Shown: positions 1-9,828 of the stretch, one piece after another | Layout: each line of letters opens with the position of its first letter | Position numbering within the stretch: the first letter of the stretch is position 1 | Assembly (NCBI GenBank): GCA_964035575.1 | Contig: OZ037854.1 | Coordinates: forward strand, 620,001-684,000 | Direction: 5' to 3' | DNA: 64,000 nt | Source of the DNA: Rhynchopus sp. YZ270_cl-10 | Lineage: Eukaryota; Euglenozoa; Diplonemea; Diplonemida; Diplonemidae | The notes under the pieces: model-generated | The model's input: only the letters and a program-made list of their open reading frames with translations | Told to the model about the DNA's origin: nothing | The model's database searches: none | Position numbers and translations under genes: made by a program

Positions 1-313
1 CGCGGAGAAAGCAGTGCTTGCATCCGATGCGTAGTGAGGACTTTGCACTATTTTTTTCTTCTTTTTCTTTTTTTCAACTTCACCCCCTTTTTTTTGAGTT
101 CAACAAATAATATTCGATAGTATAGCCCCACAGACTGAGAAAAAAGGTGAAGGAAAACCGGAAAAAAAAATACCCACCCGACATTTACCCTACTCAAAAA
201 CCTCACCTTCCTCCCCAGCTTATCCCCCCCCTTTTTTTTGACATCATTTGTCCAAACATTTTCCAACTATTCCTTTCTAACGACCTCACCCTACAGACCC
301 CATATTTTTGCCT
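1..313 (+). other. 5' flank of the multi-TM/lipase-like gene
   Basis: A/T- and C/T-rich sequence with T and A runs. A CCCTACAG at 288-295 would suit a 3' splice site in the 5' UTR. No gene is seen. The ORFs reported on the minus strand here have no family resemblance. Confidence 0.4.
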
Positions 314-3300
314 ATGCCTCAGAGTGGTGGCCGTCCTGGTCGTGGCCCTGGCCGTCCTCCGGTTCATGATGCGTCCGTTGCTTCGAATTTGACGCCGCAT
401 CGTCGTTTGGATGTGAGCATTTCTGTGGTGGACGAGCCGACCCCCCCTCCGCCTCCACAGGATATGATGGTGACTGTCCCGCAGGCGCACAGCACTGCGG
501 AGGAGGATGAGGACCACGCAGCTACCGAGGCGGAGACGGCAGCGGAGTCGGAGAACATTATTGTGCGCTTCCCCCGCGAGCAGGTGGAGGAGCTGGTGAC
601 ATACCTCATATCGGAGCTGATGGAGCAGGGCATGACTGAGGATGAGGCCAGCGAGAAGGCGGCAGAGCTTCTCGATGACCCTGAATCGCAACTGGTGATG
701 GCAAGGGAACTGCACAAACCGGTTCTCTCTCGCATTCTACAGCAGTTCTATGAAGTGCACGACCCAGACGCGCTTGCGGAGCTAGAGAAGGAGGTCAACG
801 CCTTTACCGGGCACACCGAGGATTTGCTCATGGTGTTGGAACAGCGTTACCGCTTCAACGATGAGGCCTTAGGTGCGTTAAGAGGGCTGAGCAGGGTGGT
901 GGATGAGGAGAACGAATGGTTGATGGTGGCAGAGCGCTCTGCGACAGGCGCGTCGTCGCGTTTATCGAGCGCTACGTCATCCTCTGCACGACGCTTTCTG
1001 ATTCACTTCTTCACCAGGCACGATGAATCTCGGGTATTAGAAGTGAACAACATCGTCGATGCTTACCAAGGTGCCACTGCAGACCTCCGTCGTGTCCTCA
1101 GTGATGAATATGCGAACAACAAACGCGCTCTCTCAGAGCTTGCAAAACTCCGGGTTGAACCCCCAGAAATTTCCAATGGAAAAGACCAATGGCAAACCGC
1201 AAACGCGCGCCTCGCACGCAAGAAGAGGAAAGGGGGCCTTTCTGGTGCGGTCGACGCAGTCGGGCTCTCCTCTGCGTGGCGTTATTACGTGGCCTTCTGG
1301 CTTGTTGTGGGGGCGGTGTTCCTTCTCTTCTACAGTGTGCACCTGATGCTCACGATGCTTCTGGCGATGTTCCTCCCAGAGGAAGGGCGCTGGCAGAGTG
1401 TTGGCTTGTTGTGCTGTTTTGTGCCGTCGATCTTCCTTCTTGGTGCGCTGCTTGCCCATCAGAAGAAGGTTGTGCTGAGCTGGATTTTCGTTACCCCAGG
1501 AGAGTACTATGGGGATGAGGCGTTTTCTGCGGTGGACACCCAGCCGGCGCATCTCAGAGCGCTTCTCCCGCCGGCAGTGAAGCGTACCTTTCTCCGTCTG
1601 CCTACAAGGGTGGTAGGGAGGACCGTCTACATGGCAGCGTTGCAGTGCGTGCTCTTTGTGTTCCCATTGCTGTACAGCGCAGTGCGGACGGTGTCGGAGG
1701 GGTTAAGTGTGTTGAATATGTTCTCCCTCTTCTCGCAGTGGTGCACAGCGGCGGGGTGCTGTGTGTTAATGGCGTTGTGGGGGTTTGGGTGGTGCTATGC
1801 TGTGGCAAAGAAGGTACGTCGTGTACGTTACGCTATGTTAAAGACAACCCCTGTGTGGTGGCGCCAGACAGCGCTTCTCCGTGAGTTTGGCCTGGACGTG
1901 GCGTCCATGGGGCGTGCGATCCTCATTCTGTTCTTGACAGTGTTGGTGGTGATCATCCCCTTCTGGGTGAACACACGCAATGAGACGGACATCCCGCTCC
2001 CGTGGGTGGTCATCTGTTCTGCGATTGTCGTTGCCGTGCTCACCCTCAGAGAGGTGTGGAACTCCAGCCGACCAGAGTACGCACCGCTGTACGCACTGCT
2101 CCTGCTTGCTGCGTTCGTTGTAGTAGGTTTTGTCGGGACGGCACACACAAGCGGTGCGAGTGTAGGGCTGTTCACGACAATCCTTATTCTGTCACAAGGC
2201 ATGCTGCTGCAGCATAGACATGATGAGGTATGCATTGGGATGGGTTTAGCTGTTTTGAGATACGTATTGGTGTTTGATGTTTGGGGGGTTTTTTTTATTA
2301 TGCTCATCTCAGATTGAAAATTGCTAAAAGGGTGCTAAAAAAAAAAGTCAAAAAAAAACCCCCCCCGCATTGCAGGAAAAGGAGCTGTTCATTGTCAAGG
2401 CTGCAGGACGCATGGGATCGCCCTCCCCACCAGACACTGATGCGAATGATGCCACGCCGTTGAAGCTCAGCAAGGTATGAATCATACTGCTGTTTTGATT
2501 GACGTGCACAAGAGAGGAGTCATCGTTCTCTTTTTGTTGCCACTTTGCAGGGTTTTTTGTATACCTTCTCCACCACAGACCAGCCGCACCGTCAACGAGG
2601 ACACACCCGTCAAGGTGTCTCGCGTCAAATGGCTGCCGTGCTACAATGTGCTCCGCACCTTCCTCGCCTTCCCTTGCTGCACCTCCGTGCTCCCCCCACC
2701 ACGTGCACAGACCAACCGCACATACCCCCCGAAGAAGCAGTACCCCTCTGGGCTGGACCGGCACACACTCGACTTTTCTGGAAAGATGTACGTTGTGTTT
2801 ATGCTTCTTGTGTTTGTGTGCACTGTTTGTATGTTTCATGTTACCGACCTGGTGCAGAGTGGATCTCCTCTGGAGACGGGGCGTGCGCAGGACATGGCTG
2901 ACAGCATGCTTCCTGTGTGCGGGCTGCGCTGGGGTGCACTGTCTTTGGTGGATTTGGCGTTGCTAGCGAAGCTTTCGTATGCAGAGAGCGAGACAGAGTT
3001 TGCTGCTGGGGTGGAGGGGTGGTTTGCGAACGAGAAGGAGGTACATCTCGCGAGCACTGTCGCCACATGGGATATGAGCAAGGCAGAAGAGTCCACCTCC
3101 GAGGTCCACTTCCTTCACATCCAGGACACACACAACCACAGCTACGTTGTCCTCCGCTCTGCCCTCGAAGGTCAATTCCTTGCTCGCGATATGCAGGTGT
3201 GGTCGGAATCTCTGCTTTACACCGCACTATCCACAGCACTCCCAGTGGTCTCCTGGTGGAGTGAGGACATCGTTGAAAGCTTTGTGGACGGTGTAGGAGC

Positions 3301-3709
3301 AATCCCCTCTGCCTTTGGCTCGCGCAAAGGGCTTGACAATGTGACAGAGTTCACAGCAGCGTTGGTGGCGGCTGGGGAGGCGGTGACCTTAGTGGGGCAT
3401 GGGACTGCGGGAGGATACGCGAGGTTTGTGGGTGCAGGGCTCGGCGTGGAGGCAGTGGTGTTCAACGCTCCGGGGCATAGGTGGGCAGGGAACCGTTTCG
3501 CCTCAGCACGTCGTGTGCCCAATGAAGTGGCGGTTGTGGCAGACAGAGACGTCGTGGCATCGGTCGACCGTTCGTCTGGTGCCGTGCAGAGGGTCAAGTG
3601 TGACACCGGCCTAACAAATGCGGAGTGCAGTCTCGTGCAGAACACAGTCTGTGCTCTAGTCGCGCAGTGCATGGAAACGCATGCATTCGAACCGGCCACA
3701 TGTACATAG
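314..3709 (+). CDS. Multi-pass membrane protein with lipase-3-like C-terminal domain (3 exons)
   Basis: Seen: the frame beginning at ATG 314 continues through two phase-0 introns. Exons are 314-2227, 2376-2474 and 2579-3709; the donors read GAG|GTATGC and AAG|GTATGA, the acceptors TTGCAG and CCACAG. This gives about 1047 residues. An acidic, Pro-rich N-terminus is followed from about residue 325 by eight or nine hydrophobic segments up to residue ~635, and one more TM near the start of exon 3. The ~300-residue C-terminal part ends in an alpha/beta-hydrolase-like stretch with the strand-elbow sequence VTLVGHGTAGGYARF (G944-G950), as in class-3 lipases. The usual nucleophile Ser of GHSxGG is Gly here, so catalysis is doubtful. 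Inference: membrane-anchored pseudo-lipase or lipid-binding domain. Reading exon 1 alone would give a false C-terminus at 2317. A hairpin 3' element follows at 3912. Confidence 0.72.
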
Positions 3710-3911
3710 AAGAAAAAAAAAATGTTTTAATTGGAATACCCCTAGATTTTTAAAGATTTTGCTAGATTTTTTAAATAGAAATAATGTGTACGAGAAGCAC
3801 ATTCATCTTTCAAGTTCTCTTTTTATTTTATTTTTTTTTTTTTTTCAAATAGGAAATGAAATGAAGTGAAGTGCGGTGTTGTGAAAACCTCCTTCAGCAT
3901 TTCCTTATTGA

Positions 3912-3943
3912 GGTGACTAAGCATGAGACGGCTTCGGTTCATC
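3912..3943 (+). promoter_or_regulatory. GACTAAGC hairpin, copy 1
   Basis: Lies 203 nt after the stop of the lipase-like gene. The left arm GGTGACTAAGC is exact, the loop is ATGAGAC, and the right arm GGCTTCGGTTCATC differs from the family (TTCG instead of TTAG). Its position suggests a 3' UTR or transcript-end element. Confidence 0.55.
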
Positions 3944-4800
3944 TTATCAATTTTTTATTTTTTTTGTTAGATTCCTGCCTTCTCTTTTCAAATAATACAG
4001 GATGTTGAAAATACCCCCCAAAAAAAAATGTGCGACTTCCACATCCCAGATAAAAACAAAACAAAACAACACATAGTGGGCAATGCACAAGGTGTCAACA
4101 ACTTTTACAGCACCCTTTAAACCCCCTCCCAAAAAAAAACACAAAAACAATTCGAAGGGGGTGATTCGCACTTCTTGCGCCCCCCTCCGGCCACACCAAA
4201 GAAGCCTGTGATTTTTTTTGTGAACAGTATTGTTAGGGGCACCCGGAGCTCGGGGGAAAAAAAAATGACCAAATTTTTTTCACCCCCGGATTATTGGTAA
4301 TCCACCGCCACTTTTCCAAGCAAAATAGCGAAGACCCCTACACAAAAACCCCCTTCCTCCAATCCAGCCGTTTTTAAAAGAAACGGCCTATTGTTGTTTT
4401 AGAGACTTTTTTGTTTTTTTTTTTGAATATCGTTAATTCGCTCTTACAACTAATGGGCTATTTTCCAAACCAGCCTTTTACTGTAAGAATAGCTATTTTC
4501 TGGCCATGGTCCAGACCAACATCATTTAAAAAAAAACAATTTTCCAAAAAAAAAAAAAAAAAGAGGCGAATATTTGTGTTTTTTTTGCCCGTCAGAGTGC
4601 TTCCTTTTTGTTTTTTTTTCTCCTTTCCCCCATGTAGATTCAGGATGGAGTGCAGTGGAGGGGGGGTACCCTCACCTAGCTCACCCCCATCCCACCCCCT
4701 CCCTTTCCCCCTTTCTCCCTGCCAAGCATCGTTTGAAAAATTGATTTAAAAAAAAGATTCGCTTTTCTTCATTTCCTTCCCACATTTAGCAACGGCCACC
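3944..4800. other. Gene-free A/T-rich spacer
   Basis: Holds many A and T homopolymers and C-rich patches, with no coding frame of convincing composition. It ends in a block at about 4800-4912 that is repeated almost base for base before the esterase gene at 20468. Confidence 0.5.
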
Positions 4801-4912
4801 CATTTTTTTTACTCGAGTTTAAAACGTTGGAAACGTTTCTCACCCCAAAACTTACAACACACCCTCCCCTTCTCTTTCACGATTCCCTTTTACAGCTTAC
4901 AAATATAAAACA
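4800..4912 (+). promoter_or_regulatory. Conserved upstream block of esterase genes
   Basis: The stretch from TTTTACTCGAGTTTAAAACG to the start codon is repeated at 20355-20467 and, more loosely, at 35765-35897. All copies end in a pyrimidine tract, CCCTTTTACAG, and a TATAAAA-like sequence 10-25 nt before the ATG. If that is a TATA box the 5' UTR would be almost absent. Alternatively TTTTACAG is a 3' splice site and the A/T stretch is leader. Confidence 0.5.
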
Positions 4913-7525
4913 ATGCAGAGAACGAAGACAATGCAGAGTGGACGGAGGATGGTGCTTACTATGCTAATCTTCGCGGCTGTGCTCTTTCTGTACTACCGGT
5001 CACTCAAACCCGCGGGTCCAAAATTCAAGATTATTCTGGAATATGGAAATAGTGAAACCAAGGCTCCTGAGACCAAGGCCCCAGCAACCAGGGCTCCAGC
5101 AACCTGGGCTCCAGAAACTAAGGCCCCAGCAACCAGGGCTCCAGCAACCAGGGCTCCTGAAACCAAGGCTCCAGCAACCAGGGCTCCAGAAACCAGGGCT
5201 CCAGCAACCAGGGCTCCAGAGACCAAGGCTCCAGAAACCAAGGCTCCAGTGACCCAGGCTCCAGAAACCAGTGCTCCAGTAATTCAGGCTCCAGAAACCC
5301 AGGCCCCAGAAACCAGTGCTCCAGTAATTCAGGCACCAGTAATTCAGGCTCCTGAAACCCAGGCCCAAGAAACCAGTGTTCCAGTACTTCAGGCACCAGT
5401 AATTCAGGCTCCAGAAACCCAGGCCCCAGAAACCAGTGCTCCAGTAATTCAGGCTCCAGAAACCCAGGCTCCTGATACCCAGGCCCCAGAACCCAGTTAT
5501 GTGTATGAAGACAACATCATAACTGGAGAGGTGCCTGATGCTTCTGCGGCTGCGTACTGTACATCACAGGATCAGATCTACCCGGGAAATGTATACAGGA
5601 CCCCTGCGGAAACCGCCAGCTTAGAGTGGGTGCCGTCCAGTGGTTGCAAGCTGCATCACTTCAACCCCACGGAAGTGGCCACATGCCTCAGTGGCAAGAA
5701 GATTGCCTCCTTTGGAGACTCGCTGCTCGATGAGATGGCCGAGGGGATCACCTTTCGCGTCAACGGCAGACGCGATGTGCGTGATTCAGAAGAGGTCGAA
5801 GGCCGCTGGTGGAAGGCACGGCCCAATCGTGGCTGCTTCCTTGAAGGGCAGGAAACACCGTTCCTTGAGTTCTTCTGGACGCAGAGTGCTTTCTACAACG
5901 ACCCAACGGACCCCTCGCGCGAGAAGGCCTCCTTCGCGATACGCAATGCCGACATTGTCCTGGTCGACAACGCGATGTGGGACATTGGCGACACCTGCCA
6001 GGGTGTGTACGCATACTACCACGCCCTGAAGGCACGTATTGAGAAGATGCAGAGTGTTGTCAAGCCGGGTGCGATGCTTGTTCTGTATGATTTGCCTTAC
6101 ATCTGGACGCATAAGGTCTGCACGCCAAGACCAGACGGGGAGGGTAGCAACTGCCATGTGCATAACCAACCGAAAGAACGTGTCGCGGAGTACAGAACTG
6201 CGCTGCGTCTTGCTGCAGCGTGTACAGGCGTGCGTGTCTTGACCGATACAGAAATGACCAAGCATATCCCAACGCACACCGCCGACGGTGTGCACTACCA
6301 CACGTGGGAGTCCAAGTTCATGAAGGCAGATATCTTCCTCAACGGCATCTGCACACGAGGTGGACAGGCCCCCATGGAGTTCACAGTCTATCCCAAAGCA
6401 AGCTGCAACGTCACCCAGCACTTTATCGACTGGGAAACCAGCCCCACTGCGGGATCATGCCCTCGGCGACCGAACCCTTGGGTTCCAGAAACCAGTGCTC
6501 CATCCAGGGCTCCTGATACCCAGGCCCCAGAACCCAATTATGTGTATGAAGACAAGCTCATAATTGGAGAGGTGCCTGATACTTCTGAGGTTGCGTACTG
6601 TACGTCACAGGATCAGATCTACCCGGGAAATGTGTACAAGACCCCTGCGGACACCGCCATAGTGTGGGTGCCGTCTACTGGTTGCAAGCTGCATCACTTC
6701 AACTCCATGGATGCGGCCGCATGCCTCAGTGGCAAGAAGATTGCCTTCTTCGGAGACTCGCTGCTCGACGACACGTCCGCTGCGATCGCCCATCGCGCCA
6801 ACGGCGGACGCGAGATGCGTGGTACAGAAGAGGTCGAAGGCCGCTGGTGGAAGGCGCGGTTCAACAGTGCCTCCTTCCTTCCAGGGCAGGAAACACCGTT
6901 CCTTGAGTTCTTCTGGACACAGAGTGCTTTCTACAACGACCCGACGGACCCCTCGCGCGAGAAGGCCTCCTTCGCGATACGCAATGCCGACATTGTCCTG
7001 CTCAACAACGCGATGTGGGACATTGGCGACACCTGCCAGGGTGTGTACGCATTCTACCACGCCCTGAAGGGACGTATTGAGAAGGTGCAGCGTGTTATCA
7101 AGCCGGGTGCGATGCTTGTTCTGTATGAGTTGCCTTACCTCTGGACGAAACAGGTCTGCACCCCAAAACCGGACGGGGAGGGTAGCAACTGCCATGTGCA
7201 TAACGAACCGAAATCACGTGTCGCGGAGTACAGAACTGCGCTGCGTCTTGCTGCAGCGTGTACAGGCGTGCGTGTCTTGTCCGATACAGAAATGACCAAG
7301 CATATCCCATCGCACACAAACGACGGTGTGCACTTCGTGACGTGGGAGTCCAAACTCATGAAGGCAGACGTCTTCCTCAACGGCATCTGCACGCGAAGTG
7401 GACAGGCACCCATGGAGTTCACAATCTATCCCAAAGAAAGCTGCAACGTCACCCAGCACTTTATCAACTGGGAAAACAGCCCTACTGCGGAAATATGCTA
7501 TCGGCGACCGAACCCTTGGAAGTAG
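4913..7525 (+). CDS. Type II membrane SGNH/PC-esterase-like protein, two catalytic domains
   Basis: 870 residues, no intron needed. Seen: short basic N-terminus, one TM (about residues 13-30), then a ~145-residue stalk of repeats such as ETKAPATRAP and ETSAPVIQAP, then two copies of a ~310-residue domain. Each copy has SGNH/GDSL hallmarks: block I FGDSLLD (S270 and S616), an NADIVL-x-NAMWDIG segment, and block V DGVH (D458/H461 and D804/H807). A short PT-like linker separates the domains. Known: SGNH and PC-esterase enzymes act as esterases or O-acyltransferases, often on polysaccharide acyl groups. Inference: an extracellular or Golgi-lumenal carbohydrate (de)acylase; the substrate cannot be told. 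Single-domain paralogues lie at 20468 and 35898, so this gene arose by internal domain duplication. Three in-frame Met (4913, 4931, 4949) precede the TM; I chose the first because the paralogue at 20468 keeps it. Confidence 0.8.
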   Translation: MQRTKTMQSGRRMVLTMLIFAAVLFLYYRSLKPAGPKFKIILEYGNSETKAPETKAPATRAPATWAPETKAPATRAPATRAPETKAPATRAPETRAPATRAPETKAPETKAPVTQAPETSAPVIQAPETQAPETSAPVIQAPVIQAPETQAQETSVPVLQAPVIQAPETQAPETSAPVIQAPETQAPDTQAPEPSYVYEDNIITGEVPDASAAAYCTSQDQIYPGNVYRTPAETASLEWVPSSGCKLHHFNPTEVATCLSGKKIASFGDSLLDEMAEGITFRVNGRRDVRDSEEVEGRWWKARPNRGCFLEGQETPFLEFFWTQSAFYNDPTDPSREKASFAIRNADIVLVDNAMWDIGDTCQGVYAYYHALKARIEKMQSVVKPGAMLVLYDLPYIWTHKVCTPRPDGEGSNCHVHNQPKERVAEYRTALRLAAACTGVRVLTDTEMTKHIPTHTADGVHYHTWESKFMKADIFLNGICTRGGQAPMEFTVYPKASCNVTQHFIDWETSPTAGSCPRRPNPWVPETSAPSRAPDTQAPEPNYVYEDKLIIGEVPDTSEVAYCTSQDQIYPGNVYKTPADTAIVWVPSTGCKLHHFNSMDAAACLSGKKIAFFGDSLLDDTSAAIAHRANGGREMRGTEEVEGRWWKARFNSASFLPGQETPFLEFFWTQSAFYNDPTDPSREKASFAIRNADIVLLNNAMWDIGDTCQGVYAFYHALKGRIEKVQRVIKPGAMLVLYELPYLWTKQVCTPKPDGEGSNCHVHNEPKSRVAEYRTALRLAAACTGVRVLSDTEMTKHIPSHTNDGVHFVTWESKLMKADVFLNGICTRSGQAPMEFTIYPKESCNVTQHFINWENSPTAEICYRRPNPWK
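5040..5500 (+). repeat. In-frame stalk repeat (TKAPATRAP / TSAPVIQAP)
   Basis: An 18-nt period coding repeat, GCTCCAGAAACC with variants, roughly 25 units. The first half is rich in TRAP units, the second in VIQAP units. The paralogue at 20468 has only about seven units, so the array has changed length since duplication. It is Thr- and Pro-rich and likely O-glycosylated. Confidence 0.8.
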
Positions 7526-7960
7526 AGTTGTCGATGTTGTCCCCCGACCTGCATTCGTTTTCATTTTGGTGCAGCAACCTTCTGTGCCCACTTCATGTGG
7601 CAATCTCTGTTATGTTTCCTTCCCCCCCTTTCCATCTCTACCCCTATCATGCTTTTCCTCATTCATCGCTTCGCATTTGTTCGGATGTAAGTCTGCTTAC
7701 GTAGCAGCGCACTCCCAACGGGTGCTATGTGACGCGTTCTGTACGATGAGTTTCCTACTGTTTTGACGTGTGTCTATGACAGGCACTATTTTTTTATAGT
7801 TTGTTTTTGTGAATGTGGTCGAAGAATTTTGCCTAATAAGTTGTATGTACTCACGTCTAATTGCATGCACTACGTTTTGCAAAAGTTTTGTTTTTTTAGG
7901 TACATTGTTCGAGAGGGCTTTGTATTTCAAGTGAACTTAGTTTTTATCTGACTGTGTAGT
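7526..7960 (+). other. 3' flank conserved among esterase paralogues
   Basis: After the stop, a ~220-bp block (from GTTGTCGATGTTGTC to a TGTTTTGACGTGTGTCTA end) is repeated after the genes at 20468 and 35898. It probably contains the 3' UTR. No hairpin 3' element is present here. Confidence 0.5.
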
Positions 7961-8309
7961 GGTGTGGCACCGGGGTAACAGCTGGGCATGTGACGGAAGC
8001 ATTTTGTTTTTATACCTACAAGCGTAGCTTAAAGGAGAAATAGTTTATCCGATACGGTAGCCAATCGCCCCTTTCCAACAGGGTAATTGAGCAATCAACG
8101 AAGAAACCTTTTTTCCTTTTACTTACCTTATCATATGTGTTCCCGTTGTGTTGCACCACTCGCACGGCTTGTTGTTCGCTCGATTTTTTTTTTTTTTTAA
8201 TCGAACTGCGTTATTTTTTTATTTTGTTATAGTATCGGCTAAGTCTTCTTACCCTTTTTCCCTTTCTTCCCCCCACTTTTTGACCCCTTGCGTACCCCTT
8301 TCCTCCTCT

Positions 8310-8730
8310 TGCCACCTGCTTCTCCGACAAAAACTATTACTACTAGAAAAGAAAACAACAAGCGAACACACCTACCAGCATATCAGCTGATCACGGGAAC
8401 CTTAATAAGGTTTCCGCTTCTGAAGTCAGGCCAGTGTCCACAACAATACTGCCACACCCTGAGGGGGAGGTGTGCTGTCTGTATACCCTGTGTGGCAACA
8501 ACGAGGAGTGACCTCCGTGTAACGGCAACCCGCACGTCCTAGATGTGAAAAACGGCACCAAACGAGACACGGTCCCGGGTTTACTCTGGATAGAACAAAA
8601 TGGCCACACTGCTTCGGCAGCGCTAAAGAGACGAGTGGAGAGTGAACACCAAGTAGTAGTAGTTTACGGCGGAGATTGTGCAGGTGGCAACTACATGATT
8701 CCAACAACTTTTCAGGTAGAGCAAGTTTTT
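8310..8730 (+). repeat. Dispersed ~400-bp repeat, copy 1
   Basis: The same ~400-bp segment, starting at GCTTCTCCGACAAAAAC and ending at CCAACAACTTTTCA, occurs at 32236-32635 and, shortened, at 37695-38055. Two copies lie downstream of esterase genes, but the 32-kb copy does not, so it is a repeat in its own right. It contains the hairpin-capable CTGCTTCGGCAGCG. Confidence 0.6.
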
Positions 8731-8754
8731 ATTTTTGGTTCCCGTTGTCGTCGT

Positions 8755-8758
<4 letters not shown>

Positions 8759-8793
<35 letters not shown>
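8759..8793. repeat. Long poly(T) tract
   Basis: About 35 consecutive T, just after the 400-bp repeat. It could be the inverted poly(A) of a retroposed copy or simple slippage. Confidence 0.8.
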
Positions 8794-8795
<2 letters not shown>

Positions 8796-8989
8796 GATTT
8801 TCGGCGGGTGTTTCCTAATTTGCTTCCGCTTCCGGGGATTTGGAAAAAATTGGCCAGGGAAAAAATTTGCGGGAAAAAATTAGGGACGTGTTTAAAGTGC
8901 TTATTTTTTGGTATTTTCCCGAAAAAAGTATGTTCGCTGTTCTGGATCGCTCCAATCATTCAAATAAAGCAGTTTGCGGGAATTTTTAT

Positions 8990-9460
8990 TTTCACCGATG
9001 TTGGGTACCGTGCGCCTGCGGCGCTGCCTGTTCCTACCAGTTTCTACAGGCAAACACTGGGCCCCCTTTACCTTACACTGACGGGTTTGACCAAAACCAA
9101 GAACTTGTCCATTTCGTCAAATTGACCCCACCACAGAACGGGCGGATTCCGAAAATGCAAATGCCGGTGTTTTCGGGCATTTTCATGTTTTCAGGATCAG
9201 GGAGAGAAAATCTGGGTTGTGGGATTTACCTGGTCCCCTTTTCCTTACACTCATTTTGACCAACACCAAGAACTTGGCCATTTCGGCAAAGTGACCCCAC
9301 CACAGCGCGGACGGATTCCGGAAATGCCAATTGCGACATGTTTTGGGGCTGAAAACCCACTTTTTTCCCAGGGAAAAAATTTGCTTCCGGATGTCGGAAT
9401 TTTCCGGAAAATTTCCAAAATTAGGAAACACCCTGATTTTCGGGGGGGAAAAACTAAACA
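8990..9460. repeat. Dispersed GGTGGGGTCA-type repeats, two copies
   Basis: Two related blocks (9095-9180 and 9255-9345) read ..AAGAACTTGTCCATTTCG..TGACCCCACCAC..GGATTCCG. This is the reverse complement of blocks at 25690-25770 and the same sense as 31040-31110. A GCGCCTGCGGCGC palindrome is at about 9013. Confidence 0.6.
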
Positions 9461-9828
9461 GTACAATTGGGTGGCTTCTATGTGGGTTCGTGACGCGATA
9501 CCCACCACCACGTCCTCCAATTGGCTGAAAATGTTAAAGTAAGGCATTTTAGAACTAAATTTTTATCTCTCGGCCTGTCAGCGTTGCCACCCAGCTGTAG
9601 GGACACTGCAGAATCAAGTAGGTCAAAGCATAAAACATTGTGTGCTCTGTTGATTGCACGCTGTGCGGAAAACGGCGAGCAGTCAACAAGGTGCCTTCAC
9701 GCGATGGAGAAGGAGGTTGCAGATGGGCGGTACCGATGCGGCAGTCCCCTCACCCCCCCTTAAAAAAAACTCTGCGCACGCCACACTTTTTTTTTGCGAC
9801 CCCAAATAACGCCGTTTATTATAACGGG

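Noticed and set aside
2477-2578. Separate gene start at ATG 2477
   Set aside because: This ATG lies in intron 2 (GTATGA), and joining 2474 to 2579 keeps the frame and the upstream TM protein.
8590-8640. U6 snRNA-like 5' hairpin (CTGCTTCGGCAGCG)
   Set aside because: The hairpin resembles U6, but ACAGAGA and the AGATTAGCATGG region are missing behind it, in all three copies.
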